Both the position numbers and the translations under genes were made by a program. From positions 155,993 to 219,992 of the forward strand of contig NZ_JANQIM010000003.1 in assembly GCF_028282165.1 (NCBI RefSeq): a stretch of DNA of 64,000 bases, given 5' to 3'. The notes under the pieces are model-generated. The model did no database searches, was not told the DNA's origin, and was given only the letters and a program-made list of their open reading frames with translations. Position 1 is the stretch's first letter; every line of letters starts with the position of its first letter. Positions 27,275 to 34,317 of the stretch are shown here, one piece after another. Origin of the DNA: Winogradskyella sp. (GTDB taxonomy: Bacteria; Bacteroidota; Bacteroidia; Flavobacteriales; Flavobacteriaceae).

Positions 27275-28079
27275 ATTTATTGCAGAAAGTACAAAATACC
27301 TAAAAAACAAAGGTTTTGATAATCCTGAGGTTGGGATTATACTAGGCACAGGATTAGGGCAGTTAATCAGTGAAATTGAAATTATTGCTGAAGCCAGCTA
27401 TAATCACATTCCTAATTTTCCTACGGCGACTGTAGAATTTCACAAAGGCAAGTTGATTTATGGAAATCTTGAAGGCAAAAAAGTAGTAGTCATGCAAGGA
27501 CGTTTTCATGTGTATGAAGGTTACACACTTCAGGATGTGACTTTCCCTGTGAGAATTATGGAAAAATTGGGCATTAAAACACTTTTGGTATCTAATGCGG
27601 CTGGCGCAGTAAATTTAAATTTCAAAAAAGGCGAGTTAATGCTTATTGATGATCATATCAACCTACAGGGAAGTTCTCCTTTAGCATTCAAAGGTGTAGA
27701 ACAATTAGGAGAGCGATTTACTGATATGAGTGCACCTTACGATGCCGAAATAAATTCTAAAATTGAGACTATTGCCAAGGATAACAATATAACACTTCAC
27801 AAAGGTGTGTATGCTAGTGTAGTAGGACCACAATTAGAAACCAGAGCAGAGTACAGAATGCTAAAAACTATTGGAGCCGATGCAGTTGGTATGAGTACCG
27901 TTCCTGAAATCATTGTTGCCAATCATTTAAAATTAAGGGCTGCTGCAGTGTCAGTTTTAACGGATGAATGCGACCCAGATCATTTAGAACCTGTAGATAT
28001 TGCAGAAATCATTGCTATGGCTGCAAAAGCAGAGCCAAATATGATTACGATATTTAAAAAACTATTAAAAACCCTTTAA
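27267..28079 (+). CDS. Purine nucleoside phosphorylase, Asp variant
   Basis: This trimeric PNP-type enzyme (270 residues) splits nucleosides with phosphate. Visible are the phosphate-site GTGLGQL (27-33), GRFHVYEG (78-85), SNAAGAVN (109-116), GPQLETRAEYRML with Glu191, and GMSTVPE. At the base-recognition site it reads LTDECDP with Asp233 where human PNP has Asn243. In human PNP that Asn-to-Asp change shifts preference toward adenine nucleosides, and MTA phosphorylases also have Asp there. In an ars operon it may remove adenine from the ArsS product; this is inference. Confidence 0.88.
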   Translation: MIKFIAESTKYLKNKGFDNPEVGIILGTGLGQLISEIEIIAEASYNHIPNFPTATVEFHKGKLIYGNLEGKKVVVMQGRFHVYEGYTLQDVTFPVRIMEKLGIKTLLVSNAAGAVNLNFKKGELMLIDDHINLQGSSPLAFKGVEQLGERFTDMSAPYDAEINSKIETIAKDNNITLHKGVYASVVGPQLETRAEYRMLKTIGADAVGMSTVPEIIVANHLKLRAAAVSVLTDECDPDHLEPVDIAEIIAMAAKAEPNMITIFKKLLKTL

Positions 28080-28080
28080 C

Positions 28081-28158
28081 GTCATTCTGAACGAAGTGAA
28101 GGAATCTATATATGAGATTGCCACATCTCCCGATAGCGATCGGGATTATCGCAATGAC
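28081..28158. repeat. GTCATTC...AATGAC dispersed repeat
   Basis: The element starts GTCATTCTGAACGAAGTGAA and ends GCAATGAC, with matching 6-bp ends. It contains the palindrome TCCCGATAGCGATCGGGA at 28128-28145. The opening matches a repeat type common between genes in Bacteroidota. It begins one base after the phosphorylase stop codon and may also act as a transcript end. Confidence 0.7.
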
Positions 28159-28199
28159 AAACAACATAATAAGTCCCGAATCAATTCGAAGAATTGAAA

Positions 28200-28315
28200 A
28201 TTGAAATGCAGAATCTAAAAATCAAATCGTCAAAATTTTTGAAGCCTTGGAAAAAATTTAGATTTTATTTTTGATTTTCTTTCGAGTTAACGAAAGAAAA
28301 ATTCCTCATTTCAAT
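28200..28315. repeat. Branched palindromic element upstream of arsM
   Basis: An outer 9-bp stem (ATTGAAATG / CATTTCAAT, 28200-28208 with 28307-28315) encloses two inner stems. These are AATCTAAA / TTTAGATT (28212-28219 with 28257-28264) and the perfect 10-bp TTTTCTTTCG / CGAAAGAAAA (28275-28284 with 28291-28300). The result is a cloverleaf-like fold. No open frame is present. It fills most of the 342-bp gap between the phosphorylase and arsM. Confidence 0.6.
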
Positions 28316-28327
28316 ATGACTTTTTGG

Positions 28328-28353
28328 TTCGTTTTGTGTTAAGACAAAATGAA
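28328..28353. other. Hairpin in the arsM leader region
   Basis: TTCGTTTTGT and ACAAAATGAA pair over 10 bases with one G-T, loop GTTAAG. No T-run follows. It resembles one arm of the element at 62974-62998 (ATTTTGTC / GACAAAAT). Confidence 0.45.
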
Positions 28354-28392
28354 CAAAGAGAATAAAATGAATTAGTATTAAAATAAAAATAG

Positions 28393-28412
28393 ATTCCTGC
28401 CTACGTAGGAAT
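28393..28412. repeat. Short ATTCCTGCC...GGAAT repeat before arsM
   Basis: ATTCCTGCCTACGTAGGAAT contains the perfect palindrome CCTACGTAGG (28400-28409) and ends 9 bp before the arsM ATG. A degenerate relative lies at 33348-33404. Confidence 0.5.
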
Positions 28413-28421
28413 GATAAAGTT

Positions 28422-29390
28422 ATGAGTTACTTAGAAGCTACACACAATTTATATAAAGAAGCCGCCTTAACACCAGACATAGGTCTATGTTGTACTACCA
28501 ATCCGATTTGGGAATTACCAGGATTAAAAATCCCAAAAATTATGCAAGAAATGAATTACGGTTGCGGCTCAACGGTACATGCTCGCGATTTAACCAATAA
28601 CCCAAAAATGCTTTATGTTGGTGTTGGTGGCGGCATGGAGTTATTGCAATTTGCTTATTTCAATCGTCAAAAAGGTGGTGTCATAGGTGTAGATGTCGTA
28701 GAAGAAATGCTACAGGCAACTCGAAAAAACTTCAAAGAGGCAGAAGAATTAAACCCTTGGTTTAAAAGCGACTTTGTGGAGCTTAAAAAAGGGGATGCCA
28801 TGAATCTTCCTGTTGACGATAATAGCATTGACGTTGCCGCACAAAATTGTCTGTTCAATATTTTTAAAGCTGATGATCTTAAGAAAGCTATTGCCGAAAT
28901 GTACAGAGTACTTAAACCTCATGGCAGATTAGTAATGAGCGACCCTACTTGCGAGCAACCAATGAATGATGAATTACGGAATGATGACAGATTACGTGCC
29001 TTATGTCTCAGCGGAAGCTTACCAATAGCCGAATATGTAAAAATGTTGACTGATGCTGGTTTTGGCACCATTGAAATTAGAGCACGAAAACCCTATCGAA
29101 TTCTAGACCCAAAGCATTATAACACCGATGAGATCATCTATATTGAGTCAATTGAAGTTGCTGCCATAAAAGATCCTATGCCAGCCGATGGTCCTTGTGT
29201 ATTCACAGGAAAAGCAGCAATTTACTTTGGCGACGAAGATTATATCGATGACAATGCAGGTCATATTTTATTAAAAAATCAACCTTTGGCGATTTGCGAC
29301 AAAACTGCTGCTGCATTAGCGGCATTGAATAGAGATGATATTTTTATTAGTGAATCTACATACCATTACGATGGTGGAGGTTGTTGCTAG
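28422..29390 (+). CDS. arsM: Arsenosugar biosynthesis arsenite methyltransferase ArsM
   Basis: ArsM transfers methyl groups from SAM to trivalent arsenic. The 322-residue protein has the vicinal pair Cys23-Cys24 in GLCCTTNPIW, Cys48 in NYGCGST, and a class I methyltransferase fold with VGVGGGMELL and GVDVVEEM. A C-terminal domain ends GGGCC. The Cys pairs are the expected arsenic ligands; the GGGCC tail is typical of the arsenosugar type rather than the classic ArsM. It sits 342 bp after the phosphorylase gene in a repeat-rich stretch and is followed by a strong hairpin terminator. Confidence 0.9.
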   Translation: MSYLEATHNLYKEAALTPDIGLCCTTNPIWELPGLKIPKIMQEMNYGCGSTVHARDLTNNPKMLYVGVGGGMELLQFAYFNRQKGGVIGVDVVEEMLQATRKNFKEAEELNPWFKSDFVELKKGDAMNLPVDDNSIDVAAQNCLFNIFKADDLKKAIAEMYRVLKPHGRLVMSDPTCEQPMNDELRNDDRLRALCLSGSLPIAEYVKMLTDAGFGTIEIRARKPYRILDPKHYNTDEIIYIESIEVAAIKDPMPADGPCVFTGKAAIYFGDEDYIDDNAGHILLKNQPLAICDKTAAALAALNRDDIFISESTYHYDGGGCC

Positions 29391-29430
29391 AAAATAAGCC
29401 GTGTTTATTTATATGCCGAGAGAATACAAC

Positions 29431-29455
29431 AAAGGGAGCTAGTTTAGCTCCCTTT
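29431..29455. terminator. Bidirectional terminator between arsM and a DUF4097 gene
   Basis: AAAGGGAGCTA and TAGCTCCCTTT form a perfect 11-bp stem with loop GTT between convergent genes. The tail GTCTTTATT is moderately T-rich on the plus strand; the other side is weaker. Confidence 0.8.
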
Positions 29456-29467
29456 GTCTTTATTAAG

Positions 29468-30169
29468 TTAACCCTTCCTAATATAAATATTTCCAGATAT
29501 GGTTTCCATATGTAGTGGCTGTGTGCCACCATTTATTTTTTTGGTAACCTTATTGTAAGATCGATGGTATGCTTTTGAATTAACTTCAGGTTTAAAATCT
29601 ATGTCAGAATAGATTGTCCCAGTTATTGACTTTGCACTTAGGTCAGCTCTGCTAACTATGACGTCTAACGCACCGCTTATTGTTTTTAAGCGTAATTCTC
29701 CTTCGTATTTTTTTATGGTAACATCACCCGAAATCAAATCCGTAACTAAATCACCTTGGAAAGAATCCATATAGACGTCACCTGATATACTCTTAATCTT
29801 GAGATTGACGCCTTTTGGCACCATAACAACATAATCAATTTCTGTAACAGAATTACAATTCCAGCTATTTTTACCCTTGTCGTTCCGCTTATTCTTAAAA
29901 TAATCCCCAAAATCGGAATACATTTTTAAACTATCTGAAGATCGTTCTGTTAGAACATTAAAATACGTATTACCTTCACCATCGTCGATATTTACGCTAA
30001 CTTTCACCGTAACTTCATTAGAATTACCATGCTCTACTTTTATATTTTGAGCAAACTTGAAATTAAGATATATGTCTTGGCTTGAGTTGATGTTTTCAAT
30101 AAATGTAAGTTCTTTTTGAGCATGCAGTGTCACTACACTTAACATTACAAATACAAGAATTTTTTTCAT
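29468..30169 (-). CDS. DUF4097 exported protein (distal)
   Basis: The 233-residue protein has a short signal peptide (ending TLHAQ, residue 17). A right-handed repetitive beta domain follows with the ladder ISGDVYMDS, ISGDVTIKK, ISGALDVIV, ITGTIYSDI and ISGNIYIRKG, the DUF4097/adhesin-like pattern. The function of the family is unknown. It is last in an operon led by an ECF sigma factor and is probably a target or modulator of that envelope response. Confidence 0.82.
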   Translation of the reverse strand: MKKILVFVMLSVVTLHAQKELTFIENINSSQDIYLNFKFAQNIKVEHGNSNEVTVKVSVNIDDGEGNTYFNVLTERSSDSLKMYSDFGDYFKNKRNDKGKNSWNCNSVTEIDYVVMVPKGVNLKIKSISGDVYMDSFQGDLVTDLISGDVTIKKYEGELRLKTISGALDVIVSRADLSAKSITGTIYSDIDFKPEVNSKAYHRSYNKVTKKINGGTQPLHMETISGNIYIRKG

Positions 30170-30190
30170 AACTATTCGATTTTTAATTGA

Positions 30191-31015
30191 TCATTTTTTT
30201 CTTAAGTAGATATTACCCGTAGAAGAACGTAATTTGATATTTACACCACCTCCATTTAATTTACTAGATATCTTTCGGCTACTACCAACTACATTCATCC
30301 CATCTTTTCTTTGTGGTTGAATATCAAAATCTGTAAAAACAGAACCCGTTGAAGACCTGAGTTCTATATCTGCCTTGGTATCTTCTGGTAATGCAACATC
30401 AACCAATCCTGTAGAACTATATATTGAAATAGGTGAAGATTGATTTACAGTCGAAAATTCCACCTCTATTACTCCTGTACTGGTATAGGCCGTTATTGGA
30501 CCTGTAACATCACTTAGTACAATTTTTCCAACACTGGTCTTTACTTCAATTTCTGAAGAAAATCCCTTGATCTTAGCACTACCCATACTACCACAATCTA
30601 GCTTTATATCCATATCTTTTGGCAGCTCTATTTGCATACCTCCACGCTCCATGTAACTTTTAAGATCCTTTATTTTAAGCACGTCGCCTTCTTTTTTAAT
30701 AGACATACCAAAACCTGTATTATCTATACCCGATGAATACACAGGTTTTAATCCTTTTGAACGCTCATCTTCATCATTCTCATCTTGTTCATCATTGTAA
30801 TCGTAATAACCATCATCTTCACTATTCGTCGAATCACGTTGATATTTGGTAAATCTTAATTCATTTGCTGTACCTGTTACAATTTTTACTCTTGCACCTG
30901 TTTCAATATCGACTTTCTTGATTCCATCTAAATTATATGTGTAATCTTCCTGTGCTGCCATAATTAGAAAGCAGAACATTGCCATAAGGTTAATAATTAT
31001 TTTTGTTCGTTTCAT
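30191..31015 (-). CDS. DUF4097 exported protein (proximal)
   Basis: The 274 residues start with a signal peptide (MAAQE end, about 22). They carry an acidic stretch (about 68-85, many Asp/Glu) and the repeats SSTGLVDVA, SSTGSVFTD and SSTGNIYLRKK, again of the DUF4097 type. It is a paralogue of the distal gene with a different repeat word (STG versus ISG). It lies 24 bp after the anti-sigma gene. Confidence 0.82.
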   Translation of the reverse strand: MKRTKIIINLMAMFCFLIMAAQEDYTYNLDGIKKVDIETGARVKIVTGTANELRFTKYQRDSTNSEDDGYYDYNDEQDENDEDERSKGLKPVYSSGIDNTGFGMSIKKEGDVLKIKDLKSYMERGGMQIELPKDMDIKLDCGSMGSAKIKGFSSEIEVKTSVGKIVLSDVTGPITAYTSTGVIEVEFSTVNQSSPISIYSSTGLVDVALPEDTKADIELRSSTGSVFTDFDIQPQRKDGMNVVGSSRKISSKLNGGGVNIKLRSSTGNIYLRKK

Positions 31016-31039
31016 AATATTGATTTTTTGTTTTTTTGT

Positions 31040-31831
31040 TTAAATAATTTCAGATATTCCACTATTGGCTTGCGCCTTTACAAAATCTGGTGTTTCGGGA
31101 TGATCCAATAACTGTTTCATTGGTTCAATTGCGCGCTTTTCCTGAATGTCTACCAAAAATTGAATTATAGCTATTTGCAAATCTGGTTCTTTTACAGTTC
31201 CTAAGGCATCGATAAAAGCGGTTTTTACCATTTCAGAATCTGAAAATCTATACAGTGCTTCTGCTGCAGCTATTCGCACATTTATATTAGAATCATATTG
31301 CATTCGTTCAATCAAGGCGGTTATAATAGTCGTGTCTGGTTTTTCTAGTTCTTCCGAAAAATTAACTGCCTGTATACGTGTACTTGCCGATCTGTTTTCG
31401 AACATAGTCAAAGTCATTCGTTCTTTTAGCTCAACAGTCTGTACTTTTAAATTTGCGATTTCTTGAGAAGCTTCTTGCTTCGCTCCAAAGCTTCCCGCAA
31501 AGTATCCTAGAAATAGTAATAAAAAGGAGGCCGCAATCTGAAAAGCTCGCTTCCAAGGAAACTGCGATTCAGAATTTCTAACAGATATAACCTTTGGGCT
31601 TTGTAACTGTTTTTCTTCTTCTAGCATTTCATAGAAACCAGTGCGTAAGTTGCCGCTTGGCTGCATTTCTCTTACCTGATCAAAGACTTCGAAAAGTGCT
31701 TTCATCTTTTCCAATTCTTCTCTATTGGTTTGATTAGAATCGATATAATCCTGGACTTTTTGACGTTGTTCATCGGTTAATTTCCCGTCAAGATAATCTA
31801 TAAGCTGTTGTTCAAAATGTTTATTTTCCAT
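31040..31831 (-). CDS. Anti-sigma-like membrane protein with HEAT repeats
   Basis: The 263-residue protein has a cytoplasmic N-terminus (about 1-90, LIDYLDGKLTDEQRQKVQDY, like an anti-sigma zinc-finger-type domain but without the Cys). One membrane span follows (about 95-115, IAASFLLLFLGYFAGSFGA), then a periplasmic part with HEAT repeats (about 175-260). It follows the sigma gene by 2 bp. The likely role is to hold the sigma factor at the membrane and sense an envelope signal. Confidence 0.82.
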   Translation of the reverse strand: MENKHFEQQLIDYLDGKLTDEQRQKVQDYIDSNQTNREELEKMKALFEVFDQVREMQPSGNLRTGFYEMLEEEKQLQSPKVISVRNSESQFPWKRAFQIAASFLLLFLGYFAGSFGAKQEASQEIANLKVQTVELKERMTLTMFENRSASTRIQAVNFSEELEKPDTTIITALIERMQYDSNINVRIAAAEALYRFSDSEMVKTAFIDALGTVKEPDLQIAIIQFLVDIQEKRAIEPMKQLLDHPETPDFVKAQANSGISEII

Positions 31832-31833
31832 AC

Positions 31834-32367
31834 CTATATAGTTTCAAAATAAAGGGTCTTCAATTTCTTTATAACACGATGCATTCTCACTTTTACTGCG
31901 CCTTCACTACTTCCTGTTATCTCTGCTATTTGGCTATATTTTAATCCTTGAAATCTGTTTAATACTAAAAATTCGCGTTCTTCCATGGTTAGTTTTTGCA
32001 TTGTATTATACAAATGAGCTATTTCTTCGGTTCTTTCATATAAGCTTTCATCTTGTTCTTCGACAACCGTTTCGATCCCAACAGTTTTCCATGATCTTTT
32101 TGATTTTTGATAATAATCTGAAAACAAATTCCTGGCGATCCTAAAAATCCATGACACAAATTGGCCTCCTTTATATGATGATCTATACCGAATAGCTTTG
32201 TAAAAAACCGTTTGGGTTAAATCTTCTGCAACTGCCCTATCTCTTGTCATTTGAACTAAAAAATTAAACAATCTTAGATGATAACGTTCAAAAAGTAGCG
32301 ACATCTGATTTAGGTCACCTTGTGATACTCTTGTCATTAATTCTTCATCGGTTGGTAGTTGATTCAA
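31834..32367 (-). CDS. ECF RNA polymerase sigma factor
   Basis: The 177-residue sigma-70 relative has region 2 (FERYHLRLFNFLVQMTRDRAVAEDLTQTVFYKAIRY, split at about residues 26-62, with SWIFRIARNLFSDYYQK) and region 4 (about 120-170, LKYSQIAEITGSSEGAVKVRMHR). Region 3 is missing, as in ECF types. The -35/-10-like pair at 32397-32424 just upstream fits autoregulation. Together with the anti-sigma and DUF4097 genes it forms an envelope-response operon inserted within the arsenosugar region. Confidence 0.9.
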   Translation of the reverse strand: MNQLPTDEELMTRVSQGDLNQMSLLFERYHLRLFNFLVQMTRDRAVAEDLTQTVFYKAIRYRSSYKGGQFVSWIFRIARNLFSDYYQKSKRSWKTVGIETVVEEQDESLYERTEEIAHLYNTMQKLTMEEREFLVLNRFQGLKYSQIAEITGSSEGAVKVRMHRVIKKLKTLYFETI

Positions 32368-32396
32368 AAGATCTTAATTATTGGTTGTTTGGTATG

Positions 32397-32424
32397 AAGA
32401 CCTTTAAATTACAAAAAGGTTACA
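32397..32424 (-). promoter_or_regulatory. Candidate ECF-type autoregulated promoter
   Basis: On the minus strand TGTAAC (32424-32419) and GTCTT (32401-32397) are separated by 17 bp, a layout typical of ECF sigma promoters (AAC in -35, GTC in -10). It ends 30 bp before the sigma factor start codon. Confidence 0.55.
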
Positions 32425-32451
32425 TTACGCTAATTTTTTTTTATATAAATG

Positions 32452-32459
32452 TATCTTTG
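32452..32459 (+). promoter_or_regulatory. -7 promoter element, probably leaderless
   Basis: TATCTTTG matches TAnnTTTG exactly. The ATG of the next gene begins 6 bp downstream, about where transcription would start, so the mRNA may have almost no leader. No clear TTTG is found 19 bp upstream; that stretch is a T-run. Confidence 0.45.
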
Positions 32460-32464
32460 AGCTA

Positions 32465-33346
32465 ATGGATAAGTATTTAGAAATTATAAAAAACTCCTAT
32501 TCGGGTTATTGGAATTACTTAAAACAAGAATTATTGTTCGAGAATCATTGGGACAACTACTTTTACGGCTTGTTATTGGTTTCGATAATCGTTTGGATTT
32601 TGGAACTCTCATTTCCTTGGCGCAAAAATCAAAAGGTATTTCGAAAAGATTTTTGGCTTGATACCTTTTATATGTTCTTCAATTTTTTCTTGCTAAATCT
32701 TATAGTACTTATAGCACTTTCAAATACAACAGCAGAGATATTCGATGATGTCTTAGGCGCTCTAGGTTTCACTATTCATAGTTTCCAGCTTTTTGATGTT
32801 GATGCTTTGCCAAAAGCAGTTGGTTTAATCATTTTCTTTTTAGTCTCTGATTTTGTACAATGGAATACACATCGTTTATTACATCGTATTCCTTTCTTAT
32901 GGAACTTTCACAAAGTCCATCATTCCGTAAAAGAAATGGGCTTTGCTGCTCACTTACGTTACCACTGGATGGAACCTATAGTTTATAAATCAATATTGTA
33001 TATCCCTTTAGCCATTATTGGCGGTTTTGATGCGCAAGACGTAGCTATAGTACACTTCTTTGCGCTTGCTATAGGTCATTTAAATCATGCCAATTTAGGT
33101 TGGGACTATGGTGCTTTAAAATATGTATTTAATAATCCTAAAATGCACATTTGGCATCATGCCAAAAGTTTACCCAATCATGTAAGGTACGGCGTTAATT
33201 TTGGACTAACACTTAGTCTTTGGGATTACCTTTTTAAAACCAATTATATACCACACAATGGTAGAGATATAGAACTTGGCTTTGAAGGTGATGAAAATTT
33301 CCCAAAAGATTTCTTAGGTCAGGAATTATACCCAATAAAGAAGTAG
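32465..33346 (+). CDS. Sterol desaturase / fatty acid hydroxylase family membrane protein
   Basis: The 293-residue membrane protein has about four hydrophobic segments. It carries the histidine boxes of the di-iron family: HRLLH (about 139), HKVHHS (about 150) and HIWHHA (about 237). Such enzymes hydroxylate or desaturate lipids at the membrane. The substrate here is unknown. It lies between the ECF operon and a DUF547 gene, and downstream is the TIGR04283 glycosyltransferase. A lipid role linked to arsenosugar lipids is conceivable but unsupported by direct evidence. Confidence 0.85.
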   Translation: MDKYLEIIKNSYSGYWNYLKQELLFENHWDNYFYGLLLVSIIVWILELSFPWRKNQKVFRKDFWLDTFYMFFNFFLLNLIVLIALSNTTAEIFDDVLGALGFTIHSFQLFDVDALPKAVGLIIFFLVSDFVQWNTHRLLHRIPFLWNFHKVHHSVKEMGFAAHLRYHWMEPIVYKSILYIPLAIIGGFDAQDVAIVHFFALAIGHLNHANLGWDYGALKYVFNNPKMHIWHHAKSLPNHVRYGVNFGLTLSLWDYLFKTNYIPHNGRDIELGFEGDENFPKDFLGQELYPIKK

Positions 33347-33347
33347 A

Positions 33348-33404
33348 TTGTCATTCTTGCGCTCGCTGAAGCTTTAGTGAAGGCACTAGGTAGGAATCTA
33401 CAGT
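33348..33404. repeat. Degenerate GTCATTC...GGAATCTAC repeat
   Basis: TTGTCATTCTTGCGCTCGC opens the element and GGTAGGAATCTAC closes it, resembling the dispersed repeats at 28081 and 28393. It fills the gap between two genes and lies just before the DUF547 start. Confidence 0.45.
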
Positions 33405-33418
33405 TAGAAAGAACAAGC

Positions 33419-34291
33419 ATGAAATACCATTTAACACTTATAATAGCTATTTTCTTATGTTCATGTAGCGGAGCTAAAAAAGTAATTGAAAATCAACCTA
33501 AACAAACAAAGACAGTTACAGAAGTTCCTAAAAACGATAGCCCTGTACTAAAACCAACACCTGTGGAATCATCTAAAACACAGAACACTATTACGGAGCA
33601 ATCTGAAAACATCGAAGACTCAATTACAAAACATAATACTACTATTGAATCGTTTAATCATATGATATGGCAAGAACTCTTAAAGCAACACGTAAGTAAA
33701 AATGGAAATGTTGACTATTCTGCATTCAAAAATGATTCAAAACAATTAAGACAGTACATAGACGCTTTAAACACTAAAACACCTACAGAAAAATGGTCTA
33801 AAGAAGACAAGTTGGCCTACTGGATTAATGCCTATAACGCCTTAACTATCGATTTAATATTACGCAATTATCCTTTAAACAGTATAAAAGACATCAAAGA
33901 CCCTTGGGATCAACGACTTTGGAAGTTTGGTAATAAGTGGTTAAATCTCAATGATATTGAGCATCAAATATTACGCAAAATGGAAGAACCACGTATTCAT
34001 TTTGCTATTGTTTGTGCGTCAGAATCATGCCCTAAGCTTCTTAACGAAGCATTTACTGCTGGCAAATTGGAAGTACAACTGACCAACGCTACAAAAACAT
34101 TTCTATCTGACACTACAAAAAATGAAATTTCAGAAAATAACATTAAGCTATCTAAGATTTTTAAATGGTTTGCCAAGGACTTTAAAAACGATGGAAGTTT
34201 GATTGATTTTCTAAATCAATATTCCGAAGTAACAATTATAAATAAAGCTAAAAAAAGTTTCAAGGATTATGATTGGAGCTTAAATAATTAA
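33419..34291 (+). CDS. DUF547 lipoprotein
   Basis: The 290-residue protein has a lipoprotein signal (LIIAIFLCSCSG, Cys near 15). A low-complexity Thr/Lys/Pro-rich linker (about 20-70) comes next, then a DUF547 domain with WINAYNALTI, DPWDQRLWKFG, LNDIEHQILR and FAIVCASESCPKL. The two Cys in CASESCP are family-typical. The fold and activity are not established. The start at 33419 was chosen because the in-frame ATG upstream lies in repeat sequence and lacks a signal peptide. A second DUF547 gene lies at 42354. Confidence 0.83.
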   Translation: MKYHLTLIIAIFLCSCSGAKKVIENQPKQTKTVTEVPKNDSPVLKPTPVESSKTQNTITEQSENIEDSITKHNTTIESFNHMIWQELLKQHVSKNGNVDYSAFKNDSKQLRQYIDALNTKTPTEKWSKEDKLAYWINAYNALTIDLILRNYPLNSIKDIKDPWDQRLWKFGNKWLNLNDIEHQILRKMEEPRIHFAIVCASESCPKLLNEAFTAGKLEVQLTNATKTFLSDTTKNEISENNIKLSKIFKWFAKDFKNDGSLIDFLNQYSEVTIINKAKKSFKDYDWSLNN

Positions 34292-34317
34292 TCTTTCCCC
34301 AAACCGCCAAATCTACT

